Translations under genes and position numbers: made by a program | Shown here: piece after piece, positions 15,509-24,851 of the stretch | Numbering within the stretch: position 1 is the stretch's first letter | Layout: each line of letters starts with the position of its first letter | Origin: an uncultured Sutterella sp. | GTDB lineage: Bacteria; Pseudomonadota; Gammaproteobacteria; Burkholderiales; Burkholderiaceae_F | Length of the DNA stretch: 64,000 bases | Assembly (NCBI GenBank): GCA_958347955.1 | Contig: CATVXH010000005.1 | Span: 1-64,000 of the forward strand | Direction of reading: 5' to 3' | The notes under the pieces: generated by a model | Database searches by the model: none | The model's input: the letters and a program-made list of their open reading frames with translations, nothing else | Told to the model about the DNA's origin: nothing

Positions 15509-17296
15509 ATGAATAAAAAAATAGTTGACCGCTTGCCGATTTTCAGTGACCCCTATGTCAGACGGTTGCTGGGGTATTTGCCCGCTTACAAAAAAGAAAT
15601 CGCTTTGGCCGTTGTGTGCATGATTTTAGGAGCGGCGAGCTCTTCTTTGATTGCTCTTTTATTGGGAAAACTTACCGATTTGGGCTTTTATGAGCACAAT
15701 CCTGCCATTGTATGGTGGACCCCCGTAGGTTTGATCGGTATTTCCATTTTGCATGGCGGAACACAGTTCCTATCGAACTACCTTTTGCAGCGAGTCAGTC
15801 AACAGGTATTGGTCCGCATTCGCCGCCTGATGTTCAGCCATTTAATTCAATGGTCCTCTCAGACGTATCAGCGCTACATGTCCGGCAAAGTGGTTTCAAA
15901 GTTTGTTAACGAAGCTTCCGGTGCTTTGGGGATGGCCGCGGAAATTTTGACGACGCTTGTCCGCGATTCTCTGCAAATTATTTCTCTGGCCTGCATTCTC
16001 GTTTATCACAACTGGCTTTTGACTTTGGTGACTCTGGTGGTGGCTCCGCTTTTAGCGATGGTGCTCAAATGGGTGAGCCGCACGGTTAAGCGCTTGACGC
16101 TCGGTTCTCAAAACACCTTGGGTGAAATGAGCGTGGCGATTCAGGAAGCTTACGAAGGTCAGCGTGTGGTGAAAATTTATGACGGTTACGTTTACGAGAA
16201 AAAACGTTTTGCCGCTATCAATGAGAGGTTGAAGTCATACGCCGTGCGTATGCAGGCCGTGAAGTCGTTGGGCACACCATTGACGCAGCTTGTCACAATG
16301 ATCGGTGTCTCCGTTGTGGTGGTGTTCGCTCTTACCCAGGCTCAGCGTGGGGAGCTTTCTATGGGTGAATTCACAACCTATTTGTCCGCTATGCTTCTGA
16401 TGATGCCTGCCATTCGCCACTTATCCGGTTTAAACGGCTCCATTGCCCGTATGTCTGCGGCCTCGGAAAGCGTCTTTAAGATGATTGACGAGCCGCCCGA
16501 AGAGGATAACGGCAGCCGCACAATCGAGCGAGCCACGGGGGCTGTGAGTTTCCGAAACGTTTGCCATACATATGATGGAGCGACGCATCCGGCTGTGGAA
16601 AATTTCACTTTGGATGTTAAGCCCGGCGAAATGATTGCCTTGGTGGGTTCCTCCGGTTCCGGCAAAACGACTCTTATCAATTTGATTCCGCGCTTCTGGA
16701 CAATGACTTCCGGCGATATCCTTTTTGATGGTGTCAGCCAAAAAGATCTGACCTTAAAAAGCTTGCGCGCGCAGATTTCGTTGGTCAGCCAAGATGTCGT
16801 GCTTTTTGATGATACGATTGCCGCCAATATCGCCTATGGCGTCAGGGACAAGGTGACCGATGAAGACATACGAAAAGCGGCGGAAGCGGCCTATCTGTTG
16901 CCTTTCATTGAATCCTTGCCTGAAGGATTCAATACTCGTGTGGGCGAAGGCGGAGCGAAGCTTTCCGGCGGTCAGCGCCAGCGCATTTCCATCGCCCGCG
17001 CCCTGCTCAAAAACGCGCCGATTTTGCTTTTGGATGAAGCGACGAGCGCATTGGATACGGAAAGTGAAAAGTACATTCAGGCTTCACTCGATGAGTTAAT
17101 GGTCGGCCGCACAAGTTTTGTTGTGGCGCACCGCTTATCGACCATTGAGGGCGCCGACCGCATCGTTGTGATGAAAGACGGCCATATCGTCGAAATAGGC
17201 AACCATAAGGAATTGCTGGAAAAGAACGGTGTGTACGCCAATCTTTATAAGATTCAGTTCTCTGATCGGCCGACTCATACGCATGAGGCAGAATAA
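15509..17296 (+). CDS. msbA: Lipid A ABC exporter, ATPase/permease MsbA
   Basis: MsbA flips the lipid A core across the inner membrane. The first 330 residues hold six transmembrane helices of an ABC type-1 exporter. The ATPase domain has Walker A GSSGSGKTT (about 380), signature LSGGQRQ (about 485) and Walker B LLLLDEATSALD. The 595-residue half-transporter length fits MsbA. lpxK, kdsB and other LPS genes are elsewhere in the window rather than adjacent, so another type-1 lipid or multidrug exporter is possible but less likely. A terminator follows. Confidence 0.9.
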   Translation: MNKKIVDRLPIFSDPYVRRLLGYLPAYKKEIALAVVCMILGAASSSLIALLLGKLTDLGFYEHNPAIVWWTPVGLIGISILHGGTQFLSNYLLQRVSQQVLVRIRRLMFSHLIQWSSQTYQRYMSGKVVSKFVNEASGALGMAAEILTTLVRDSLQIISLACILVYHNWLLTLVTLVVAPLLAMVLKWVSRTVKRLTLGSQNTLGEMSVAIQEAYEGQRVVKIYDGYVYEKKRFAAINERLKSYAVRMQAVKSLGTPLTQLVTMIGVSVVVVFALTQAQRGELSMGEFTTYLSAMLLMMPAIRHLSGLNGSIARMSAASESVFKMIDEPPEEDNGSRTIERATGAVSFRNVCHTYDGATHPAVENFTLDVKPGEMIALVGSSGSGKTTLINLIPRFWTMTSGDILFDGVSQKDLTLKSLRAQISLVSQDVVLFDDTIAANIAYGVRDKVTDEDIRKAAEAAYLLPFIESLPEGFNTRVGEGGAKLSGGQRQRISIARALLKNAPILLLDEATSALDTESEKYIQASLDELMVGRTSFVVAHRLSTIEGADRIVVMKDGHIVEIGNHKELLEKNGVYANLYKIQFSDRPTHTHEAE

Positions 17297-17313
17297 GCGC
17301 TTCATAGCGAACA

Positions 17314-17346
17314 AAAGGGCGTTGGTTTAAACCAACGCCTTTTTTT
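17314..17346. terminator. Terminator between msbA and the AEC carrier gene
   Basis: A 13-bp stem (AGGGCGTTGGTTT with AAACCAACGCCTT, one G-U pair) has almost no loop and is followed by a T-run at 17341-17346. The A-run on the left suggests it also serves the convergent minus-strand genes. Confidence 0.88.
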
Positions 17347-17361
17347 AAATCAAATTAAGCG

Positions 17362-18312
17362 TTAATGCAGATTGACTCCAAGCAATGTCAAAGTGAGAGG
17401 AATCAATAGTGCGGATAAAAGAGTGGAGACAAAAATCGCGTTGCTTGCTGCTGCCTCCTGGCTCCTGAACTCGCTGGCCATCAAAAATACGTTAATGGCA
17501 ACCGGAAGCGCGGCCGTCAGCACACAAGCGTTGGTGGTGATTTCGTCAAGACCGATCAGACGAGCAATGCAGTAAACCAAAAACGGATGGACAACAATTT
17601 TCAAAGACGATATCGCCAAACCTCGCGGCAGCGAGGCGGTGAAGCGGTGTTGCGCCAGACTCATGCCGACCACGATAAGTGCAATTGGCGTCGTGGCCGA
17701 AGAAACATATTCGAGAGTGCGCTCAAGAAAGTTAGGCAGTTGCCAGCCTGAGAGGCCCCAGGCACTGCCGACAATAATGGCAATGACCACAGGGTTTTTA
17801 AATACTTTAAGCATCGGCCTGCCGATGCGTTTCCAATCCATCGCTCCTTCAGTTTTTCCCAATTCAACACTGGCAATGGCGGCGGTCCAAAGTAAAAGCA
17901 CACTGAAAATAATTAAGATACTGATCGTCGGCATGGCCTCATCACCTAAACTGACCTTAAGGATAGGAACGCCGAGCTGAACATTGTTGCCGAAAATCGC
18001 GGCCATGCCGAAAATGGTTTTGCCGGTGTTGTCCAGATGAAACGCTCGACCGACTGCGCGTCCCAAACAATAAATGCTGACGCAGGAGCCGAAGAATGCG
18101 ATCAGCACGCGCCAGTCAACAGGTGGTAACTCAGAGAGTTTGCTCATTAGGGAAAAGAGCAGCGCGGGCATTAAAAAACGGAACGTAAAGCCCGAAAGAA
18201 TACGGATGATGCTTTGGTCAAAATATTTTCCTACGATCAATCCCCAACCGAGAACAACCAAAAGGAAGAGAGGCAAACAAAGCTGCAGATGGTAAAAAAA
18301 TAGGCTCAGCAT
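17362..18312 (-). CDS. AEC family transporter (auxin efflux carrier type)
   Basis: This 316-residue inner-membrane protein has about ten hydrophobic helices in two halves, the layout of the AEC family (MdcF/YfdV-like), which move organic acids or related solutes. Typical segments include GRAVGRAFHLDNTGKTIFGM and the near C-terminal MASEFRSQEAAASNAIFVST. The substrate cannot be assigned; malonate carriers of the MdcF type belong here, but the mdc cluster is 7 kb away. ATG 18312 has a GAGG site and lies 7 bases after the upstream gene's stop; a longer TTG start would overlap that gene. Confidence 0.85.
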   Translation of the reverse strand: MLSLFFYHLQLCLPLFLLVVLGWGLIVGKYFDQSIIRILSGFTFRFLMPALLFSLMSKLSELPPVDWRVLIAFFGSCVSIYCLGRAVGRAFHLDNTGKTIFGMAAIFGNNVQLGVPILKVSLGDEAMPTISILIIFSVLLLWTAAIASVELGKTEGAMDWKRIGRPMLKVFKNPVVIAIIVGSAWGLSGWQLPNFLERTLEYVSSATTPIALIVVGMSLAQHRFTASLPRGLAISSLKIVVHPFLVYCIARLIGLDEITTNACVLTAALPVAINVFLMASEFRSQEAAASNAIFVSTLLSALLIPLTLTLLGVNLH

Positions 18313-18319
18313 ATTGGCC

Positions 18320-19834
18320 TCAGAAAGGGCAAGGCGCTTCAATTGTCAATAGTTGCCCGGTTGTGGGATGAATAAAGCGAATAGCCTCGGCATGAAGATA
18401 AAGTCTGTCGGCGGGGTGTCCGTACAAATCATCCCCGACGATCGGGGCATTTAGCCCTTCGGCGTGAGCCGCATGGATGCGCAGTTGGTGCGTGCGGCCG
18501 GTTTTTGGATAAAAAGCCACTCGTGCTCTTCCGTCCGGGTAGGTTTGCAGCAATCGATAGAGTGTGCTGGCGGGCTTCCCGTACGTGTACTCAACCATCT
18601 GCCGGGGGCGTTCAAACGGATTGAGGCATAACGGCAATTCAATTTCACCGCTGCTGTTTCGCGGGCTTCTTTCTAAAATCGCGATATAGCGTTTACGAAT
18701 GGATCCTTGGGAAAAGGCAGCCTGCAGCACTTTGTGGGTTTGCTTGTTTTTCGCAAAAATCACAATGCCCGAAGTCGCCATATCTAATCGGTGCAGCAAC
18801 ATCGGTCCGGTTGCGTTTGGATACAGCGCCATTGCAATGGAGTAAAGATCTTTGACGGGAAGTTTGCCTGGTACCGAAAGCATCCCCTCTGGTTTGTTAA
18901 AGGCGACGATGTCTTCGTCTTCATAAACGATTTCAGGGATCCAGTTTTGATATCGGTTTTCCGCTAAACGGTTTTTTTCAAGTTTTTCGCCTTCAAGGAA
19001 AAAATTGAGCAGTTTTTCATGGCGCTCTTTAGCGAAGGCGTAAAAAGTTCCTTCTGCTCTCGCATCATATGCTGCCACCGGCCCCCACCAGAACTGTCCC
19101 ATGGCTATTGGTTTAGCATGCTGTTGATAAGCCAGGTTTAAAAGCGCTGGAAGAGCCGTGCGTAAAATAGCTTTTAATTGCTCCTCTCGGTTAAGGTAGC
19201 CGGAGAGAAGCTCAAGCAATGTGGCGTGTTTTGCGTTTTTATTTTGAACAGTGATGCTGCCTAAGCGCCGTTTCCACTCATTTTCCACTGCCACATGAGT
19301 ACGGTGCTGAAAGTCTGAACGCGCAGCTTCTTCAGCCTGCAAGGCCAGCATATATCTCAGTTTCAGACGATCGAGTTCTCCGGAATCAAATTGACTTGAG
19401 GCGATCAGGGCTTCCCGATTGAAAACGCCGCTTGCGCGTTGCTGTTGACGATGTTCTCGCCGGGTCTGAGCGGCTTCTTTAAAAGTCATGTATTTTTCTT
19501 GAGCCCGCAGTTTTTCTTCAAAGGCCTTATCAATGCGTTCAGTGTTTATAGGTTGAAGATTTTCGGCAGGCAGTTGTTGCCAAAACGATTGCTCGAAATA
19601 GGGATCAACGCTGTCAAACTGATCGCACGCGCAAATGAACCCGGTCGTATGATCCGGCAATTGGCACACCAATACAGACACCAGACGGCCGGCTTGGTTG
19701 CGGGCGCAATCATCGAGATGCCGGCGGATTTGTTCCGCGGCATCTTTCACCAGAGGATGAACTTGATAGTGATAAGGATACGTGAGCGCAACGTCCGCTA
19801 CTGACCGGTCGGAACACTCGAGTTTTTTAAACAT
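18320..19834 (-). CDS. RluA-family pseudouridine synthase with long N-terminal extension
   Basis: The C-terminal 200 residues (about 300-504) form an RluA-type pseudouridine synthase domain with HRLDMATSG (348-356), whose Asp351 should be catalytic, and KTGRTHQLRIHAA. Residues 1-300 are an extension without an S4 domain; residues 100-220 are rich in Glu, Arg and Gln and probably form a coiled coil. Such long RluA relatives of about 500-560 residues exist in other bacteria, but their RNA target is not something I can infer. The gene is the first of a two-gene unit with the AEC carrier. Confidence 0.88.
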   Translation of the reverse strand: MFKKLECSDRSVADVALTYPYHYQVHPLVKDAAEQIRRHLDDCARNQAGRLVSVLVCQLPDHTTGFICACDQFDSVDPYFEQSFWQQLPAENLQPINTERIDKAFEEKLRAQEKYMTFKEAAQTRREHRQQQRASGVFNREALIASSQFDSGELDRLKLRYMLALQAEEAARSDFQHRTHVAVENEWKRRLGSITVQNKNAKHATLLELLSGYLNREEQLKAILRTALPALLNLAYQQHAKPIAMGQFWWGPVAAYDARAEGTFYAFAKERHEKLLNFFLEGEKLEKNRLAENRYQNWIPEIVYEDEDIVAFNKPEGMLSVPGKLPVKDLYSIAMALYPNATGPMLLHRLDMATSGIVIFAKNKQTHKVLQAAFSQGSIRKRYIAILERSPRNSSGEIELPLCLNPFERPRQMVEYTYGKPASTLYRLLQTYPDGRARVAFYPKTGRTHQLRIHAAHAEGLNAPIVGDDLYGHPADRLYLHAEAIRFIHPTTGQLLTIEAPCPF

Positions 19835-19933
19835 ATTTAAAACTAAAAATCAATTGTTTTGAAGTCTAGCAAATGCCGTCGGTCAATGAAATTGCCTCTC
19901 AAGAAAACTGAAAAATTTTCGCAAAAACCATAA

Positions 19934-19967
19934 AAATAAAAAGGGTTCCGAGATTGTCTCGGAACCC
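19934..19967 (-). terminator. Intrinsic terminator of fhs
   Basis: GGGTTCCGAGA (19943-19953) pairs with TCTCGGAACCC (19957-19967) around a 3-base loop. On the minus strand the stem is followed by a T-rich tract (the A-run at 19932-19942 on the plus strand), 25 bases after the fhs stop codon. Confidence 0.9.
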
Positions 19968-19992
19968 CAGCGATCAGCAAAAAATGATCAGT

Positions 19993-21639
19993 TTATGATA
20001 AGCCGACAATCTTTCCGTTCACGACGTCGATATGCAAGGCCGCCGGTTGTTTTGGCAGACCCGGCATGCGCATGATGGCCCCTGTGGTGGCGACCACAAA
20101 GCCTGCGCCCGCGTTGAGGATCAAACGTTGGACAGGCAAGGTAAATCCTTTGGGTGCGCCAAGCCAAGTCGGTTCGTGTGAGAGCGAGTAAGGAGTCTTT
20201 GCCACACAAACCGGCAGGCGATCAAAACCCAACTCTTGGATTTGTTTGAGATCCTTTTTGGCTGCCGCGGACAATTCAATGTCTTTGGCGCCGTAAACAT
20301 TAACGGCCAGTTTTTCAAGTTTGGTGACGATTTCATCGTCTTCTTCGTACGAGAAATGCAGCGGCTTGGGGTCGCCTGCCGCGGCTTGCATCACAGCTTT
20401 AGCTAATTCAACGGCGCCTTCGCCTCCCTTAATGAAGCCGTCGCAAACAGCGAAACGCACGCCTTTTTCAGCGCAGCGAGCACGGATGATTTCGATTTCC
20501 TCTTCCGTGTCTGTGGCGAAGTGGTTTAGGCTCACCACAATTTCGGGACCGAAATGCTTCAGATTGTCGATGTGGGCGTCTAAATTGCACAATCCCTTCT
20601 TGAGCGCTTCCACATTAGGCTTGCCGATGTCAGGCAACGGAACTAAGCCGTGCCACTTTAAGGCCTTGGTGGACGTGACAAGCACAATGGCTGACGGAGT
20701 AAGACCGGCGGCGCGACATTTGATGTTAATGAATTTCTCGGCGCCCAAGTCGCTGCCGAAACCGGCTTCTGTGACGGCCCAGTCGCCTAAAGTCATCGCA
20801 GCCTTCGTGGCAACGACTGAATTGCAACCATGGGCGATGTTGGCGAAAGGACCGCCATGCACGAAAGCCAGATTGCCCTCAATCGTTTGCACTAGATTGG
20901 GTTTCATTGCTTCAAGTAACAAGGCCATTAAGGCTCCCGTTGCACCTAATTCTTTGCAGGTGTACGCAGAACCGTCACGCTTGATACCGACAACTAATCG
21001 ATCGATACGGGCGCGCAAATCATCGAGGTCATTGGCCAGACACAGCACAGCCATTAATTCGCTGGCCACCGTGATGTCGAAACCGGTTTCCGTCGGAATG
21101 CCATTGGCGGGACCGCCTAAACCAGTGATGATATTGCGCAGCATACGGTCATTAACATCGACAACACGACGCCAAATGACGGTCTTTAAGTCGACTTGGC
21201 GTTGATGGCGGGCGTTGTCAATCATCGCGGCCAAAAGGTTATTGGCGGCCGTGATGGCGTGAAAGTCACCGGTGAAGTGCAAGTTGATTGATTCCATCGG
21301 TAAAACTTGTGAATAGCCGCCTCCGGCTGCGCCGCCCTTCATGCCGAAACAAGGTCCAAGTGAAGGTTCGCGCAACGCAACGACAGCCTTTTCACCGAGA
21401 CGCTTTAAACCTTGAGTCAAGGCGATGGAAGTGGTTGTCTTGCCTGAGCCCGCCGGCATGCCGGAAGTCGCCGTGACCAGAATCAGTTTGCCGTGCGGCT
21501 TTCTGTCGGCGTGAAAAGACACTTTAGCCTTATCCCTGCCGTAAGGCTCGAACTCATCATCACTAAGACCGGCGCTGTGAGCCAGGTCATCAATGCGAAT
21601 CAATTTTGCCTCTTGGGCAATTTCGATATCAGATTTCAT
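19993..21639 (-). CDS. fhs: Formate-tetrahydrofolate ligase
   Basis: Fhs makes 10-formyltetrahydrofolate from formate, tetrahydrofolate and ATP, linking formate to one-carbon metabolism. The length of 548 residues is normal. The P-loop region reads MPAGSGKTTTSIALTQGL (61-78). The family usually has PAGEGK there, so Glu-to-Ser is a noticeable variant. GGPFANIAHGCNSV is a hallmark segment. A GGAG lies 7 bases before the ATG. The gene is transcribed alone, with a terminator downstream and a T-rich, hairpin-bearing leader upstream. Confidence 0.96.
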   Translation of the reverse strand: MKSDIEIAQEAKLIRIDDLAHSAGLSDDEFEPYGRDKAKVSFHADRKPHGKLILVTATSGMPAGSGKTTTSIALTQGLKRLGEKAVVALREPSLGPCFGMKGGAAGGGYSQVLPMESINLHFTGDFHAITAANNLLAAMIDNARHQRQVDLKTVIWRRVVDVNDRMLRNIITGLGGPANGIPTETGFDITVASELMAVLCLANDLDDLRARIDRLVVGIKRDGSAYTCKELGATGALMALLLEAMKPNLVQTIEGNLAFVHGGPFANIAHGCNSVVATKAAMTLGDWAVTEAGFGSDLGAEKFINIKCRAAGLTPSAIVLVTSTKALKWHGLVPLPDIGKPNVEALKKGLCNLDAHIDNLKHFGPEIVVSLNHFATDTEEEIEIIRARCAEKGVRFAVCDGFIKGGEGAVELAKAVMQAAAGDPKPLHFSYEEDDEIVTKLEKLAVNVYGAKDIELSAAAKKDLKQIQELGFDRLPVCVAKTPYSLSHEPTWLGAPKGFTLPVQRLILNAGAGFVVATTGAIMRMPGLPKQPAALHIDVVNGKIVGLS

Positions 21640-21648
21640 TTAGAACTC

Positions 21649-21752
21649 CAAATAAAAAAACAAAAAACAAAAACAAATCCTCACCTCGGTTCAAAATAGC
21701 ATGCCGGAACCGATAAATTTTCGTGCCGTTGGGTGTTCTTGTGCTCAACGGC
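21649..21752 (-). promoter_or_regulatory. Hairpin-bearing leader upstream of fhs
   Basis: In the 314-base gap between fhs and the divergent amidohydrolase gene, two stems can form on the fhs transcript: GCCGTTG/CAACGGC (21725-21731 with 21746-21752) and CGGTTC/GAACCG (21687-21692 with 21707-21712). A 30-base almost pure T/G tract (21649-21678, minus strand) follows, just before the ribosome-binding site. It does not match a riboswitch class I know, including the tetrahydrofolate and glycine types. The rest of the gap, 21753-21940, is AT-rich promoter-like sequence with no gene. Confidence 0.4.
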
Positions 21753-21953
21753 GTAGCGTGTTTGAATGCAAACAGTATGCCTGAAAAAATCGTAGCAGCG
21801 AGACTAAAAACGGATATTTTTCTTAAATCTTTCGTCTTTTTGAATTTTTGTTGATTTTGACTATATGGAAAATTCAGTAACGGCGTTAAACTAAGAAAAT
21901 TGTTGCGAAATAGTTCGCTGAAAATTGACAGACAAAAGCAAAGGAGAGTTCTT

Positions 21954-23363
21954 ATGTGGGATCTGTTATTGAAAGGTGCCACCGTTGTTGACCCCTTGAA
22001 TCACGTGGAAGGTGTTCGGGATGTGGCCATTGAAAACGGTTGCATTGCTGAAGTCGGTGTTGACTTGCCCGGCGGCAGCGCTCGAGTGGTTGAGGACTAT
22101 ACGGGCAAAGTGTTGCAACCAGGGATCGTTGACAGCCATGTGCATTTAGGGGAAATGTGGGGCTCTCCCTTCGGTTTCAAAATGCTTGCCATGGCAGGCG
22201 TGACGACGTGCTTGGATATGGCCGGTCCTTTGGATAACGTACTGAAAAATATTCCTACGTACGGCGCCGGTATCAACTGCGCCATTTTACAGTTTGCCTC
22301 TCCTCCCTTTACCTTCAAGACCAATGAGCCGTCAAAAGCCGAGATGGATGCTTTAATTGATCAGTCTATGAAGGAAGGCGCTTTGGGTGTGAAACTGTTG
22401 GGCGGTCACTATCCGCTTAAGCCTGCCGTCTCCTCTCTTTTAATCAAGACGGCTTTGGAACACGGGGCCTACATTGCGTGGCACGCCGGCACAAGCGAGC
22501 ACGGTTCAAACATCGAAGGCATGCGCGAAGCCGTTGAACTCAGCCAAGGCAATTTCTTGCATTTGGCCCATATTAACGCCTACTGCCGTGGCTCTATTCG
22601 TCCTGAATTGGATGAAACAAAAGAAGCGATTGAATTACTTCTCGCCAATGATCACATCCATTGTGAAAGTTACATTTCACCGCGAAACGGAACCCGTTTG
22701 ACTTGTTTTGAAAACGGCAAAGTTCAGTCTAAGGTGACAGGCAATTGCCTCAAACGTTTCGGTTTTACCGATGACCGGGACGGAATTGAAGCGGCCTTTA
22801 AAGCTAACAAAGTTTGGGCTGTTTACGATGCGGGTGGCTATTCGGATTTAAAGACCGGTGAAGAAGGGCTCAAACTTTGGAAAGATAACAATACCGATGT
22901 CGGCGGTTCTTTTAATGTGAACCCGCCCCTGCCTCGAGTATGGTTGGCCGAAGCTAAGCGTCCGAATGGCAGTTTTGTGGTTGACGCCATTTCGACTGAC
23001 GGTGGTTGCATTCCGCGCAATGTGATTTTGGAACAAGGCCTGTCGTTGGTGAAATTGGGTATTTTGACGCTTTCTGAATTTGCGGCCAAAACCTCTCTAA
23101 ATCCTGCTCGCATGTTGCGTTTGGACAATAAGGGTCATTTGAGCGTTGGAGCCGATGCCGACATTACGATCTACGATTATGAGGCGCAAAAGCCCGTGGC
23201 CACTTTTGTCAAGGGTAAGACCGTATTTAAGAACGGTCGGGTTTACGGCACCAATGGCACAGTCATCTGCACTCAGTACGGTGAAGAGTTTGTCAAAGGT
23301 CTAGGCATCAACACCTTGGTGGTTGATCCCGGCAAACCCGTCGCAGACCGCTTCATTGTATAG
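21954..23363 (+). CDS. Metal-dependent amidohydrolase (dihydroorotase/D-aminoacylase-like)
   Basis: This 469-residue protein belongs to the amidohydrolase superfamily of TIM-barrel enzymes. Likely metal ligands and catalytic residues are HVH (62-64), Lys147 in GVKLLGG (possibly carboxylated), His177 in WHAGT, His206 in LAHINAY and Asp349 in STDGG. The N- and C-terminal beta-sandwich segments (VVDPLNHVEGVRDVAIENG, and GADADITIYD near the end) are also standard. It should hydrolyse an amide or cyclic amide; the substrate is unknown. ATG 21954 follows GGAGAG. The upstream frame to 21900 lacks family similarity. It converges on the CapA-like gene. Confidence 0.85.
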   Translation: MWDLLLKGATVVDPLNHVEGVRDVAIENGCIAEVGVDLPGGSARVVEDYTGKVLQPGIVDSHVHLGEMWGSPFGFKMLAMAGVTTCLDMAGPLDNVLKNIPTYGAGINCAILQFASPPFTFKTNEPSKAEMDALIDQSMKEGALGVKLLGGHYPLKPAVSSLLIKTALEHGAYIAWHAGTSEHGSNIEGMREAVELSQGNFLHLAHINAYCRGSIRPELDETKEAIELLLANDHIHCESYISPRNGTRLTCFENGKVQSKVTGNCLKRFGFTDDRDGIEAAFKANKVWAVYDAGGYSDLKTGEEGLKLWKDNNTDVGGSFNVNPPLPRVWLAEAKRPNGSFVVDAISTDGGCIPRNVILEQGLSLVKLGILTLSEFAAKTSLNPARMLRLDNKGHLSVGADADITIYDYEAQKPVATFVKGKTVFKNGRVYGTNGTVICTQYGEEFVKGLGINTLVVDPGKPVADRFIV

Positions 23364-23403
23364 TCAGGGAAAAGGCCGGCGACGTCAGCCGGCTCTGAAA
23401 TCA

Positions 23404-23435
23404 AAAAAATGGGCCTCGCATTTTGTGCGAGGCCC
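23404..23435. terminator. Terminator between convergent amidohydrolase and CapA-like genes
   Basis: GGGCCTCGCA (23411-23420) pairs with TGCGAGGCCC (23426-23435) around a 5-base loop. The minus strand has a seven-T run directly after the stem, so it mainly ends the CapA-like transcript. The plus strand has only a weak T-rich tail. Confidence 0.88.
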
Positions 23436-23460
23436 AAATAATTTTCGAGTAGATCTTTAA

Positions 23461-24759
23461 TTACGGCATGGCAATATAACCCTTGCCGTCCTTAATTTCG
23501 ATCTTTGTGCCATAAGGTTCAGAAATTTTCTGCAAGTGTTGCAACGTTGCCTCTGAGCCGGAAAGTTTTGGAATGCCGCGCTGAGAGCGTGTGCCTTTCT
23601 GCGCAAGGTCTATCGGATAAAGCACGACGTCCTTAATTTTCCCATCTTCAACCGTCCAACTCGGCAAAATGGCACGCCAGATATTTTCTTGAACAATGTA
23701 GCCCTTAGTGCCGTTTTTGCTGCGATGGTCCATGTAGACACCGATTTTGGTATCGAGCGGCATGCGCTTGTAGTAGAAAGCGTCATGAGGTTGCAGGGCG
23801 ACTGTTTCGGTTTGGAAAATGAAATTACCGAGGCTATAGAAGATGAGGCCTCCGTTGTAAATTTCAATGCCACGCAATTCGTGGGGACCGTGGCCGATAA
23901 TGGCGCTGGCGCCGGCATCAATGCATTTTCTTGCAAATGTTTCAACAAATTGAGCAACGCGTGTGGAGTCCGCCCCTTTCATTTCATGAGCATGCACACT
24001 GACGATGACAATATCGGCTTGACGGCGGGCTTCATCAATTTCAGCCAAAGTTCTTTCCATGTCAAACGCATTGGGAATGGTTTCGTTGAATTCTTCACCA
24101 TCCGTTTGAACAAAATTCATGTTGCCAAGAGGCAATGTTCCTTCCGGGAACGGCGGCAAATAACCGTTGCGGATTTTTTGTTCGGTTCTTGCGTTAATTT
24201 GTGAAATGTCAGACAGAGTCTTGGCCATGGCAAAGTGTTCGGCGTTGACATGGTGAACTGTCTTGAAGCGCAACGGGTTCAAACCCGGACGACCAATCAT
24301 GTCTCCGCTTTGACCGCCGGCGATTGCTGCCGGGTCAAGCGTTGCGGTGACGCCGATTAACGCTACTCGGGCTTCTTTAGTTTCCAAATAGCAGGCGCGA
24401 GAGGCCTCCTGGAGCGTGTTGCCAGTTCCCGCAAAGCACATTTCGCGTTCTTGCAGGTGGCGGATAGTGGCGCTCACTCCACCTTGGCCGAAGTCGCCGG
24501 AGTGGTTATTGGCTGTATTGAAAATATTGAATCCGTACCGGAGCATGTCGTCCAACATCGTAGGATCGGTCATGGCCCAAGTGCCTCCGCTTGTGGCTGC
24601 CGGATAACCTTCTTGACGGTGGAAAGTCATTTCAAGATTGGCGAAACTGACGTCATGTTGGGAGATTAGTGCGGCAATTTCGTCAAAGCCTTCATATCCT
24701 TCTTCAGCGATATGACGAGTGATAAAGCTGTCACCAGATGCGATAAAAGTGGTTTTCAT
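23461..24759 (-). CDS. CapA-family (PGA_cap) metallophosphatase-like protein
   Basis: This 432-residue protein matches the CapA/PgsA fold, which is related to calcineurin-type phosphoesterases: ASGDSF near the start, NTANNHSGDFG near 110, and IGHGPHELRG in the C-terminal half are the usual metal-site segments. CapA proteins take part in poly-gamma-glutamate synthesis in bacilli, but no capB, capC or pgs partner is near and no signal peptide or membrane anchor is evident. A cytosolic hydrolase or phosphatase role is therefore as likely. It is divergent from the LysR gene, with an operator-like repeat between them. Confidence 0.8.
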   Translation of the reverse strand: MKTTFIASGDSFITRHIAEEGYEGFDEIAALISQHDVSFANLEMTFHRQEGYPAATSGGTWAMTDPTMLDDMLRYGFNIFNTANNHSGDFGQGGVSATIRHLQEREMCFAGTGNTLQEASRACYLETKEARVALIGVTATLDPAAIAGGQSGDMIGRPGLNPLRFKTVHHVNAEHFAMAKTLSDISQINARTEQKIRNGYLPPFPEGTLPLGNMNFVQTDGEEFNETIPNAFDMERTLAEIDEARRQADIVIVSVHAHEMKGADSTRVAQFVETFARKCIDAGASAIIGHGPHELRGIEIYNGGLIFYSLGNFIFQTETVALQPHDAFYYKRMPLDTKIGVYMDHRSKNGTKGYIVQENIWRAILPSWTVEDGKIKDVVLYPIDLAQKGTRSQRGIPKLSGSEATLQHLQKISEPYGTKIEIKDGKGYIAMP

Positions 24760-24851
24760 GACAAACTCCTGTGCTTGAACTCATCCTGGAGAAATCGGTG
24801 AAATCAAAATTCCACCCGTTGGTAATTATTGTCTAGTGTCTTCTTTTTCTA

